Source: Phallus indusiatus (taxonomy: Eukaryota; Basidiomycota; Agaricomycetes; Phallales; Phallaceae). From it: a stretch of 64,000 nucleotides of DNA. The notes under the pieces were generated by a model, which worked only from the letters and a program-made list of their open reading frames with translations, was not told the DNA's origin and did not search any database. The position numbers and the translations under genes were made by a program. The stretch lies in contig JAQFWX010000015.1 in assembly GCA_027605045.1 (NCBI GenBank), forward strand, positions 418,455 to 482,454, in the 5' to 3' direction. Every line of letters begins with the position of its first letter. Within the stretch, counting starts at the first letter, position 1. Shown here in pieces: positions 34,657-45,861 of this stretch.

Positions 34657-36277
34657 TGAACTGAGAACTCTGGCGCCTGGAGGACATGACCCTTCTTTAA
34701 TGTATCTGATACATGTAAAAATGTGTTTCGTATATTCCGTCTATGTGCAGTTGATGAAGGTATACTAAGGGGAGACTCACGAGTCTCTAGCCGAGAAATT
34801 TTTCGGGCGCCATTTCAATTATGCCGTGTTATTGTGAGCGCTTGAACCAGCATATCTCGAAACTATGATTGGATTTGGCAAATGAGTTGGGTATCATATT
34901 CAATCAATGTGCTTCGCTTTCCGCTTTCTTCTTTTCCTCCAAACAACGTCAGCGAGTATTCAGAAAAGATTGCTCCAGCCTTTTTTGCGGTTGTTTATAC
35001 AAGCAGTACTAGTGCTTGACGACCAACAAGCTTTTCTTTCTTCCGAGTAATATACCTCCGAAGGCTAGTTAAGTCTTGCGATAGTTCCTTTATATTTTCA
35101 GTGAATATAATGGTAGCTTCAGTGATTCATATAGTTTTCTACTCCTGGAGCAGCTGCAGCGTCGCGAGACATCCACCGCGGCCATTACCAGAAAAAAGTA
35201 ATTCTCGCATCATCGTATCATCGCTAGTCAATTTATTCTAGGACCAATTATCGATTCTGACCAATTCCCATGATGGACGTGTTTACCATCCTATCTGGAT
35301 CTTCCGACACAAGATTATTTCTCCGGCAATCTTGAGCCTTGAGATAGTTTGGAGTAACCGGTAGGTGAGATTTTTGCTCTGAGGGCATTATCGCTCAGAA
35401 TGACACAAGGGGTTAGTCTACGAGAACTATGATGACGACGCGGTCGAATGAAAGTCGACATATCACTATAGTGAGCGCGATTCAGCCAGGCGAGAGGTTG
35501 GATGTAGTTTCGAAGTACCTCTTGTGAAGATGTAAAGTAATCCGAGTAAACTGGACTACTTGCGGCTCGACCAGAAGTTTTCTATATCTCTTAGGTACGT
35601 TCAACAAGGTGTTGTAAGCTCCAAGCCTGAGCACTTCATTATGAAATTGATATCCTCATTTTGACGCCTAGATCATTCGCCCAGAGCCCTGGTAATTGAA
35701 TGGAATTGACAACCCACCGCAATTACGCTGAAACCGTAGCACCATATCAGCTCAACATCTCAACCCCACCGCCACATATCTAAATTTGATTTCAGAGTGT
35801 TCGCAATAAATGAGAGTCATCTTTATTAAACTTGGTTTAATGATATCTCAGTTCCAGGAACGATGTTGACGTGGTCAATGTGGACAGTAAGAATAGTTAC
35901 ATCCATATCGGTTGATACTAATAAAAAAAACTGAATATTTGCAGTCTAGTTTTGGATTCCCAAAAGTAGCCAGAGATACTTACACACATGAGTCAAGCTG
36001 ATGATGCGGGCACTGTACTAGTATTCAATCAAAAAATCCCCTCCTATATCTCATCACACCTGATGCTATAATTATGCGGTCGCCGATGAGATGAAAAAAT
36101 AAGCATTATATCCAGCTACCATGGTGCCTGTCGTCACGGGCACATATCAGTTCACCCTTTCATTCGAGTTGTCTGTCATCTGTCAGACCTGCTTATATAC
36201 AACGTCTCATTCCTCTGTCCTGTAATCTTAAACTCATTAGTCTATATTAAACCTTGCGAAGGTCTCAATTTTTAAAA
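34657..36277. other. Intergenic upstream of G3
   Basis: I find no gene. 35,490-35,970 is similar to 25,550-26,200 upstream of G2. Around 34,795-34,850 there is a copy of the GCGCCATTTCAATT motif that also occurs downstream of the peptide transporter. Confidence 0.5.
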
Positions 36278-37727
36278 ATGGAAGGTAACCTGACCATAAT
36301 AATAGATGAAATCGAATTCGTGGAATTCGTGGAAGCTGTGGTTTCAAATGCTTCCTTTGCCCACTTCAACATAATCACAGCTGGTATGTTTTTTTTCGTG
36401 TTTTTCCTAGTCCCATCTCTCAGAATTCTCACCCAGTTGCTGGATTGTCTGCACTTGCCTGGGACACGTTACTTACATTTGACGAGGAGGTGCGTCCCAT
36501 TACAGTATACTTGAAGGTGAAGATGCTTCTCTGAATAACTATCAGAGATCATGTATTTGGATGTAATAATACTTTGATGTTTCTCGTCTATGTCCCCTGC
36601 TCATGCATGCTTTCTTATAGGAGTAAACCCTCTTTTCTCAAATGTGTCTTCCTCGTCGTCCGCTACTTTGCTCTCGCCATCCAAATGTAAGGCTTGTGCC
36701 CATATTTTTCGGAAAGTAAGCATACATATGCTGAGAAATTGTAGAGCAAACGGTGTATTTTCATTTGCACTCAATACCTCCTTTAGTGATGAAGCATGTG
36801 CAAATTACAAGTCGTTATTGGGTTTTGGAGGAGTATCTCTAGCGGCAGCTGCCGACTTACTTTTGGTATATCGAGGTATGATATATTCAACTCCTGTTTT
36901 TGAATTATTGGTACAATTCAATTAGTTTATGCATTTTACGGAAAAGATCGAAGCGTCTTGTACTTCTTAATTGTCCTGTATCTTTGCGCACAAGGAGCGG
37001 TGTTTACCGTTGCCGGACTTTTTGTATCGGGCTATCTTGTCATTTCAAACCCGGTACCTCAGTTCAGCCCCATTACTGGACATTGTTTCGTGATCCAATA
37101 TCCCCTAAGCCTGGTCTTTATCTGGTATGACGTATTTGGTTTACTATAAACAGTTTAAAATCAGTAATACAGCTATGTTTTTTCAGGGTCGTCATACTCG
37201 TTTTCCAGAGCATTATCTTCACCCTTGTGATTGCTAGAGTGATATATACCAGATATGAAGTCAGTGATGTCGGGATACCGCTATCCCCTTTATACACAGT
37301 ATTTATAAGAGATGGTATTTGGGCATATGCTCTTATCCTATGTACGTCTCCAGCCATATCAGAGAAGTCGAAGCCAGATATTCACATCAATTTTTGATTT
37401 TGCCCTAGTGAACTCTCTGCTTTGTGTAATATTCAATCACCAAGCCCTCTATGAAGTTGGGGCATCTTTTATATTGTACGTCTGGACATCCTTTCAATGA
37501 AACGTTTTATTGATCTTCCGTTCAAAAAGTTTCTGGATCACAACGACTAGCGTTTGTGTGCGTCATTTCCGTTTTAATAAACACACCATTGTTTATTTAT
37601 AGTTTTGTAATATGTGTAGAGCTGCCGCCTAATTCTCAACTTGCAATCTATTATCCATCCCACTGTCACCGTACAATCAGTTCCTGAAGCCTTTGAATTA
37701 TCATTAAAACTGGAAACAACCCCGTAG
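36278..37727 (+). CDS. Seven-helix DUF6533-type membrane protein, copy G3
   Basis: Starts MEGNLTIIIDEIEFVEFVEA. It has the same architecture as G1 and G2: a first exon ending in NIITA-G, then AGLSALAWDTLLTFDEE, a 17-nt micro-exon at 36,546-36,562 (R-S-C-I-W-M), and KPSFLKCVFLVVRYFALAIQ. Following helices include LLGFGGVSLAAAADLLLVY, LYFLIVLYLCAQGAVFTVAG and VILVFQSIIFTLVIARVIY. The last exon reads SCRLILNLQSIIHP and ends at the TAG at 37,725-37,727. The N-terminus is slightly longer than in the other copies because of an internal VEFVE repeat. All exons appear open. Predicted as a seven-helix membrane protein with no known ligand. Confidence 0.75.
36546..36562 (+). other. 17-nt micro-exon of G3
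   Basis: AGATCATGTATTTGGAT lies between an ATCAG acceptor and a GTAATA donor, equivalent to the micro-exons of G1 and G2. Confidence 0.75.
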
Positions 37728-38757
37728 ATTGACCGGGAAACCTGTTTTTGAAAAATTGGTTATTGTAATGAGCTTAGTAGCTGGTTGAATCATAATATCA
37801 TTATGACATTTTGACGTGCTTCTTATCAAAGCATGGTTAGTTACGATAGTTACGATACTACAGTCAGTCCACGATGTACAGGCTTTCATCGACATTCGAG
37901 TCTCGACGCGCTATCACTACACAGCGGCAGCTGAACTCCAACTGAAGTCAGCAATAAGCTCTGGCGCCCGCGAGTTTATCCGGCACCTTCTCCTAAGTAC
38001 ATACACAAGTACATACACATGAATCCACAACATCATATCTTATCAACAGGTAGATTCCGTGATCGCTATCGCTAATGAAAAAGCATGTGATTTTTTTGCG
38101 ATTTTCTTGGTGTTCGTTCGATAGGCGGTGCGCGGGTGCAGATAGGATAATTGGATATTGGATTTTGTGCTTGGCAGGTTTGAATTGATTGGAGCGGACC
38201 AAGGACTGGCGGACATGACACCCTTCGCTTCTATTGTTCAATGCATCTGATACATGTTTCGTGTATGTTCCGTTTTGTGGTGTGGTGCTGGCGCGCGCGA
38301 CGTCCGGAACGTCGGTGGTCTAAAATCAGCGACGAGCGAGTTTTTTTTCAAAAATTTCAGTATTATTCAGGGGGGCTTGCCGGTGCCGGTGGTTGTCTGT
38401 GGTTGTGCGTTCGAATCGCAAGTCCGACGCGAAGATTCAAATCCTTCAGACCCGATAAAGCGAAGCTTTATCAATATCTTTATTTTTATGTCGTTCTGAA
38501 TCGTCCACGTGGTACAGTGGATAATAAATATATTAAAAAACCTTGGGGACCAAGATGGGAGGGGTGGTAAATTCTAGGGTATTCTTTTATCGCGGTTCTG
38601 GTCACGATGTCATATGGTTCCGAAGTGGATTATGGGTGCTTCCTTCCTTCGTATAAGAAGAGCCATAAGTGGGGTAAGATCGGAGGTTGTTGGGTTTTCT
38701 TTTCTTCCTTTCCAACTTTCTTTGCTGTAAACCGACCCATCCACACACCAAAACGAA
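37728..38757. other. Intergenic upstream of the peptide transporter
   Basis: No supported gene. It contains pieces similar to 33,220-33,262 and to 34,680-34,740, so it shares dispersed repeats with the 32-35 kb region. The last 100 nt are a T/C-rich then A/C-rich leader typical of a fungal 5' UTR. Confidence 0.5.
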
Positions 38758-41045
38758 ATGGCTGTCGCTCGAGGGATTGAAGTCGCCAATGCTGAAGGAT
38801 ACCTCGATGGTGATGATGAGAAGAAACGCCGATCTACGTCTGTTGATGGAGTTGATGACCAAGTCGCCGCTGTACACCCTAATGGTAACGAGATCGAGGA
38901 GGAGGAAGATATTGTTGCGATATATGGAGAGAATGTCGAGTTTCCGAGTGACGAGGAGATTGCGACTCTACGACGTGTGGCGGATAGAATCCCTATTGGA
39001 GCGTTTGCTATTGTTATAGTTGAACTGTGTGAGAGGTTCGCGTACTATGGTGAGTAGACCTACAGATGAATGAGATGACGAGCAACGTTGTCTCACCATT
39101 GCATTAAAGGTCTCTCCGGACCATTCCAAAACTATCTCCAGAATCCTCTTCCAACCGGTTCATCGACGGGTGCACCTTCTAACGGGGATGCAGGAACAGC
39201 TGGCGCACTGAACCGCGGTCAAACAGCTGCGACGGGCCTACAAAATATGTTCGCCTTTCTTGCCTACATCACACCTATTTTTGGTGGAATCATTGCAGAC
39301 GCCAAGTGGGGGCGGTACAAAACCATTTCCGTGTTTTGTGTGATTTACATCATAGGGCTGATTATCATATTCGCGACGTCGTTGCCTGGCTCGCTGAGAG
39401 GTGGTGCAGGGTTCGCAGGGTGGATCGTGGGTGCGATTGTGGTCGCCATTGGAACGGGTGGGATTAAAAGCAATGTCTCCCCACTCGTGGCAGACCAGTA
39501 CCGCAAGACGCGCATGTTCATACGCGTTATCCCGTCCACCGGCGAACGCGTCATCGTAGACCCGAACGTAACGATCACCCGAATCTACAACCTATTTTAC
39601 TGGTGCATCAACGTCGGATCGTTATCTTCCATCGCTACAACCGAACTCGAACACAACGTTGGATTCTGGGCTGCGTTTTTGTTGCCTGCTGTTGTGTTCT
39701 TTGGGACGCCGATTGTGTTGATTAGTGCGCGACGGACGTATCATAAGGTGCCGCCGAGGGGGTCTGTTGTGGCTGAGACGTTTAGAGTGGGTGCGATTGC
39801 GCTGAAAGGGTTTTGGAGTCATCCGGTGAAGTATTGGAGGGAGAGTCGGGTGACGGGTGTGTGGGATCGAGCAAAGCCTTCGTATACGCGGAGTAGATGG
39901 ATTACTTGGGGTGCGTATGAGACCTAGGAGTGGTGGTGCCTCCTTTCCTAATATGGTTTGTTAGATGATGCGTTTGTGGATGAAGTCAAACGAACAGCCA
40001 AAGCGTGTCAAATCTTCCTCTTTTTCCCCGCAAGTATCCTCTCCTATAGTCTTATCTCCCTACTAAACCCGAGCTCAGCTCTACTGGATCTCGTACAACC
40101 AACTAACGACGAACCTGGTATCAATGGCTGCAGACATGTCGCTGCATGGAACACCCAACGATTTATTCCAAAACTTTGATCCCATCGCGCTCATCATCTT
40201 CATTCCCGTGCGTCATCTCCATTTATCATAGACTTCGCTAACAACCCTCCGCAGATAATGGATATGCTCGTGTACCCGGGTCTTCGCAGACTAGGCTTCG
40301 TCCCCCGCCCCGTATTCCGAATATGGCTAGGCTTCATGTTTGCAGCAGCGGCCATGGTGTACTCCGCCGTCTTACAACACTTTATTTACAAAACGAATCC
40401 ATGTGGTGATTTCGCGAGCAACTGTACAGATAGTGAGGGTAATGCGACGCCCTCAACGATTACAGTGTGGGTGCAGGTGCCGGCGTACGTGTTGATCGCC
40501 ATCAGTGAGATTTTCGCGTCGATTACTGGGTGAGTTTGCGTGCCGCTTTATCGAGATGGGTGCTGAAGGTTTTGAAATAGACTTGAGTACGCCTATAATA
40601 AAGCACCGAAGAGAATGAAGTCGCTCGTTATGGCTTGCTACTTATTCACAACGGCCGTCGGAAACGTAACGCATACCTTTTTTTTGCATCTCTTGCCCCT
40701 CCCTACTAAACTTTTTATTTTCCAGGCTCTCAATGCGTCGTTGGCGCCTGTAGCAGTAGACCCGAAACTAGTAGGAAACTACGCCGGAATTGCGATTGCC
40801 ACGTTTATCGCTGGAGTCGTGTTTTACGGGCTCTTTTACAAGCGGGATAGACATGGTGGGTGAAATAGTGTGTTTATTCGGTGTATGGGAACTGATAGAT
40901 TTTTTGAACAGAGGAAACGGAGAATCTTATTGGGACTGAGAAGAGGTATGAAAGCGCGGAGACTTTGACTAATAATGGGAATAGGAATGGGAATGGGAAT
41001 GGTGGTGATGTGACGCCGGTGGAGAAGGAGAAAGAGCGGGTGTAA
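38758..41045 (+). CDS. PTR2: Proton-coupled oligopeptide transporter (POT/PTR2 family)
   Basis: Imports di- and tripeptides with protons across the plasma membrane. Exon 1 (38,758-39,049) encodes an acidic cytosolic N-terminus and the signature VELCERFAYYG, matching the POT motif ExxERFxYYG that couples protons. Exon 2 (39,110-39,910) carries the first transmembrane half, including LAYITPIFGGIIADAKWGRY (the family's GGxxAD.. region) and GTGGIKSNVSPLVADQY. It also has the fungal extracellular insert and FYWCINVGSL. Exon 3 (from 39,965) and later exons carry LYWISYNQLTTNLVS, IPIMDMLVYP, WVQVPAYVLIAISEIFASIT, KSLVMACYLFTTAVGN and VVFYGLFYKRD. The final exon (about 40,913-41,045) is an acidic Asn/Gly-rich tail. 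Exon phases agree throughout. One short intron near 40,033-40,073 has an ambiguous acceptor. Length fits fungal PTR2. Its 3' end is the source of the fragments scattered to the right. Confidence 0.92.
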
Positions 41046-42125
41046 GATACTCTCTGTGTATATGTACATTATTTCCAATTGGTTGAGAAATTGAGTGGAA
41101 TATTTTTTTCTGGTGTGATACCCGAAGTATATTTGAGCGCCATTTGAATTTGTTCCATGAACTTGGCGATTAACTTCAAGTTTTTTTCTTGCTTCTCCTC
41201 AGCGGCATCGTCGTCAACGTTGGATTTGGTGACGCAAATGGTTTGACTTGGGTGAGTATTGTACCGAATTCACATGTTTCTCCTTCTTTTTCGTCCTTCT
41301 ATCAATGATGTCGATGTATTTTGTAGTTGTTCCAACTCCGTTTTTTTGGCTAGTGCCTCTACATATGGAGCGTGACGACCGATGTATCATTATCTGAAAT
41401 AAATCGTTCTTTTAAACCTCTCTTTTTTGTAGTTCTGCTCGCTGATTTTTTTAATGCAGTAGAATCACCGCAAGTCTATTACATGAACTTACTTTCAGGC
41501 TTCAGCAACGCCAACGCACGTACGTACGCACAAAGACGAACGTACGATCAGAGGTCAGTATCATATCGAATCGCCTACCCTCTTCTTCTCCTTTCCTTTG
41601 TCTTCGTCACGATGATAAAATATTTGTTCGATCATGACACCAACTCCGGTTTTGTAGTAAACGGTGGAGCTTGACGACTAATACCCTTCATTGTCTTTAC
41701 TGAAAATATTACTTCACTTTAACCCTCTTTTATTTTGCTAAGTTTATGGCGTTATCAACTAATTTTTTACTCAGAGAATTCGGCGACGGCCTCGGTCATG
41801 TGTAATGCTTCAAGTTTCTCTTTCTCTTTCTCGGAGCCTTCGGAACCGATTGGCATTTGCGTTCAGCAAAGCAAAGGCAGATACGCGTCATCGCTGCGAC
41901 GGACCACATCGCATTGTCTTTTTTTTCTGACCACCGCAGCGGGGTACCCGGACGGTTCTTACGTCCCAGTTGCCGCACAATCCTTTCTCTTTTGACAACT
42001 CGGTACATCGATAAAGCAGCGCCTTAGTTACACAACAACAATACATCATTTTCTGTTAAATAGTAAACGTAAACGTTCCAATCGATTATAAACACTAGAC
42101 CAAGCATCATGACTGTAGATTTCTT
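41046..42125. repeat. 3' flank of the peptide transporter: founder copy of a repeated spacer
   Basis: This spacer begins with GAGTGGAATATTTTTTTCTGG and a GAGCGCCATTTGAATTTGTTCC segment. Related copies follow the transporter fragments at 44,985-45,760, 48,770-49,190, 52,180-52,620, 57,285-57,990 and 62,230-63,990. Shared landmarks are CGTCGTCAACGTTGGATTTGGTG, TCTATCAATGATGTC and CAATCCTTTCTCTTT. I see no coding frame conserved between copies, so it behaves as duplicated non-coding DNA. Confidence 0.7.
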
Positions 42126-43845
42126 TTAGGGTTGGGTAAAGTCATAGTCGCTGACAGCCTGAACGTCGTCATCTGGATTTATATCTTCTGGAGTGGAAAG
42201 TTCTACCGTAATAGATTGGTGCACGAATTGAAGGACACTTCTGATATCCAGATTCGGTAAAGATATCTCGCTCTCTCGAATACGCTTGGAATTACGACAG
42301 CGAAGGTCTAATGTGAAGTCAGCCACTATGATGGCTTGCAGGCTTAGGCCAAAATTCAGAAGGAAGGTTAACAGATTACATCGATAAAGTAACCCTCACG
42401 TGGATTGGTAGACGGATAGGATACTTATGGCTTGGTTAAGATTGTTGGTCTAATCAGTCCAGCTTGAAATGAACGGGGTATTATGTAATACGAAAGTAGA
42501 AGTACTTACGGTAATATTCAGGCTCGCATTAAGCTGGATGATGGCAATTTGAGATATCATATTGGTCTCATTATTTGATGAAGACTTGCCTGTAGCCCTA
42601 CTACTGTAACTAAAGCAGAGAGTGTGCTTGGGGACGCCATGACAAGTTGATCTTGACACGAGAATCAAGCGCTCACCTGCATATAGCTGAGAGAAATTGT
42701 TTAGTAGTTATTACATAAAACTGTTAGAAAAGTAAGTTAACTTTACTTTGAATTAAGACTGCGAAGATCAAGCTATTGTATGATCGGAGTCCAGTTTCAC
42801 GCCTCAGTTTCCACATCATCCAGATCTTCTGCACACAAATGCTTAACACAAGAACATTTGTAGCGACGGTGAAAATATCTCCAAGCCAAATGAGGATAAC
42901 TGTGTCACTTAAAAAATGGAGTTCAAAGAATAAAGTAATCGAAAATTACATACCACTGGTGCTAGAGATTCAAAATTGAGTTGACTTTGTAAGTAAGCCA
43001 GAGGATATAATAATTTACTGGCTAAACCCCGGGCCGAAAAATTGGCATCCCGGAGCTACGATGTCCTCTATAAAAATAAGATAAGATGTATGTCCTCATG
43101 ATATAACCTGATGTTTGTCACCAATTACGTCTATGACCAAAACCGAAAAGAAGCCAAAAAACAAGGCTGTGGTCAGAATTCGGCTACCTTGACACAAGGA
43201 ATATGCTCGAGAGATCAATAGACCTGAAACGATCATCAAATGTTCTAAAACTTGATGGAAAGACAAAAACCTTGTGAGCCAATGTACCACAAAATAGACA
43301 TTGCATTTGAAGCATTGGCGAGCGGAGAACAGGTCCTATGATTGGGCATTCAAGTTTGAGGAAACACTAAGAGCCAAATATCTCACCTAATCGACTAAAA
43401 AAAATTGGTAAATGGCATAATGAAATTTTAGTTTTTGAGCAGAACCAAACTCACTGTTGATGAGAGGTTGATACAGATAACAAGTACCTGCTGAATCAAG
43501 AGAGGATATTTTGTGAAAAAATAGAGCAGTGCGGGCAGGCTTATTGACTTCCAACTAGACCACATGGTTTTTATTTCGCGTGGAAGGTTCAACAATATGT
43601 CATAAAAAAGAAGTACTGTTCCAGCATTCGAGTGTTATCATCGAATCCTCCGAGTCGGTTACCGAATCAGTGTAAATCACTTACCTGAAGCACAGACTAA
43701 TGCGTAATTAGAATTCAGGCTGATATTCCGAGACGAATATGAGTTCTATACTGTGCATGACAAAGAGCGATACATGTACTTACTAAGTGAAGTCAACTTG
43801 GATCATGGCATTCAGCTCAGCCATGGTGATATTTGAAGTGTTCAT
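42126..43845 (-). CDS. Seven-helix DUF6533-type membrane protein, copy A
   Basis: Starts MNTSNITMAELNAMIQVDFT on the minus strand. Exon 2 and 3 join to YLNSNYALVCAS-VLLFYDILLNLPREIKTMWS, then SWKSISLPALLYFFTKYPLL. This is the DUF6533 core, with helix 1, an acidic/basic turn and W-x-x-W. An 8-nt micro-exon at 43,387-43,394 (TCGATTAG) gives S-I-R and leads into TCSPLANASNAMSILWYIGS, then VLEHLMIVSGLLISRAYSLC. Later exons encode VATNVLVLSICVQKIWMMWK with LRRETGLRSYN. The last exon is ADFTLDLRCRNSKRIRES followed by an acidic tail. It differs from G1-G3 by exon structure and sequence and forms a second subfamily with copies B-F. Copy C is its closest match, including the upstream kilobase. I read no break. 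Introns near the C-terminus are uncertain. Confidence 0.7.
43387..43394 (-). other. 8-nt micro-exon of copy A
   Basis: TCGATTAG sits between a T-rich acceptor ending TTTTTTAG and a GTGAGA donor. It is entered in phase 0 and left in phase 2, joining NLSST to TCSPLANAS as NLSST-SI-R-TCSPL. Confidence 0.7.
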
Positions 43846-44904
43846 CTTCTCGAGTATGGTCCACACGTCTATGGCCTGAATAATGGCTCCCATAACTCGA
43901 GTCCTTAAATAGTGTTTAAGAGAAATGGTTTACCGAGCCTGGGGCTCATTGGGGTTGGGTTGATGCACCCTCAAAAGGACGGCTTCGAAGAGGTGCGGTA
44001 TCGGCGTATTGAAAGAATAATCAATCAATGAGCACGATGATTCTAATTGAGAGGTAAGGTCAATGGATATGCGCACACTGTTGATAACCAACGCTGAATC
44101 TCAGCGGCCCCGTGGGACCGACCGAGTTGCTTTCAGCTTCCTGGAGAGTTTTCCCTTTGAAATTTTGTGTTACCCGTGTCTTGAATATCTGAGAATGATA
44201 TTTTTTGGAAAAATATGCGGCTTGACGGAGGATTTAAATCTTTCTCGGTGGGGGAAGCTTTAAATTTTGTATCTGAAAAAGACACCGGCCCGTCGTGATT
44301 TACTCATGTATACAACAATGATTATTGAAATTACAGGGATTCAACTATCATAGACCGAACAGCTGATCCAGACCAACTCATATCATCTCATAGCAACAAA
44401 TTCCATGACAGATACATCAGGCAACGCCTCTTCCGTGCTATAATTACTCACTGCTCACCGGCACCTGTCAAGGTGATATTTTGGATGTCATTTACATCAA
44501 AAATCAGTTTATACGCGCCTTTGTTTCTTTACCTTTTAACCGTTTCCTTATTACATCAACAAACCACCCACTGACAGGATGATGCGTGCAATTGAGTCGA
44601 GCGTATGTATTGATTAGAGCATGAGACATTTATCGGAAATACGACGTCACTCTGGAAACCCGCTCTTTGAAATAGCGTTTCCAGATTGCAACCTTTCAAG
44701 CATTGCATACTCAACTACGAGGTTTTTATTCGGCGTTTTCATATCATCGTTTCTTTCCCAGGTAATAGTTTCTATATACTAATTTCGTTCAAGTACTGAA
44801 CCGATGAACTGTTCAAGGTTGATTGACTTCAGAATCAGACGGAAGATACGGTGTCTCCATTTTCGATGTGATCCCATTGTGATCGCTCCAAGTTCTATCA
44901 CTAG
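43846..44904. repeat. Upstream region of copy A, duplicated at 51,010-52,100
   Basis: Both stretches contain CTCATTGGG, TACGGCTTCGAAGAGGTG-like sequence and the run TCAACTATCATAGACCGAA. They also share GCTATAATTACTCACTGCTCACC and CTACGAGGTTTTTATTCGGC. This shows that copies A and C were duplicated together with about 1 kb of promoter. No gene seen. Confidence 0.7.
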
Positions 44905-45770
44905 GGATGAAGGTGAGAAGACTTCGACTGAGAACGGTAATGGAGGTCATGTGACGCCAGTGGAGAGAAAGAAGTTGAAAAATTGAGTGGAATATTTTTT
45001 TCTGGTGTGATACCCGAAAGTTTATTTGAGCGCCGTTTGAATTCGTTCCGTGAACTTTGGCGGTTAACTTTTTAACTTTCAAGTTTTTTTCTTGCTTCTC
45101 CTCAGTATCGTCGTTGACGTTGGATTTGGTGGCGCAGATGGTTCGAGTTGGGTGAGTATCGTACCGAATTTCATATTTTTCTCCTTCTTTTTTTCCCTTC
45201 TATCAATGATGTCTTGATCGATGTAGACGTGGAGCTATCATGACGACTACTGCCCATATGCCTTCTGAACTTTGACTTTCCTTTCCTCATTTTCAAGCTC
45301 ATGACGTTTTGACTAATGTTTCTTTCTCTCTTATTTTAGTAACAGATTTGGCGATATAAGGCTTCAAAGTTCTTGAACACTCCGAATCTTCTCGGCCTTG
45401 CGAAACAATTGGCCCAGGCGGGTGCTACTTTCGCCAAGATCCTATCATATTGGTGGTTCGTTTCGTTATCCGTCAATGTGAACGTTCAGACACACGCAAA
45501 GGACGGCATGTAGTTGTGGCTAAACATTTGGATCGATGCGTGGTGCGAGGCCGGGACGTTCCGAAATTATTTTGTATCTCTCTCTGTCGAGTCTGTCCGC
45601 ATCGTACTGTCCTTCTTTTTCGACGATTTGTATGTATACGCAACCAATAGTATAATCAAGCTGAGAGTTATCTCCTCAGAGTGTTTCATCAAAGCGCCTG
45701 ATATTATTCTTCAAAACACACCCGGCAAGACGCAATTCGGCCTAATTATTACACAATGACAATATATCAA
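44905..45770 (+). pseudogene. Fragment of the peptide transporter tail plus its 3' flank
   Basis: 44,905-44,985 resembles the last transporter exon (GAAGGTGAGAAGACTTCGAC.. GGTAATGGAGGTCATGTGACGCC..GTGGAGA). The 3'-flank repeat follows to about 45,770. There are no upstream transporter exons here, so it cannot encode a transporter. Confidence 0.65.
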
Positions 45771-45861
45771 TCAGATATAGACTCAGTACATCAATACGGG
45801 AAACATTTACGTCCCGATCAATCATGATTAATACCCCAGACGTCATCATTTTATATTTAGT

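Noticed and set aside
38395..38470. Two T-loop-like words (GCGTTCGAATCGC and GATTCAAATCC) suggesting a tRNA
   Set aside because: No matching acceptor stem, D-arm or anticodon arm could be folded around either word.
38241..38570. Open frame of 109 codons upstream of the peptide transporter
   Set aside because: Low-complexity Trp/Arg/Cys composition, overlapping open frames and no homologue or splice structure. Treated as chance.
41372..42000. Open frames downstream of the peptide transporter
   Set aside because: The frames are not preserved in the other five copies of the same flank, so they are unlikely to code.
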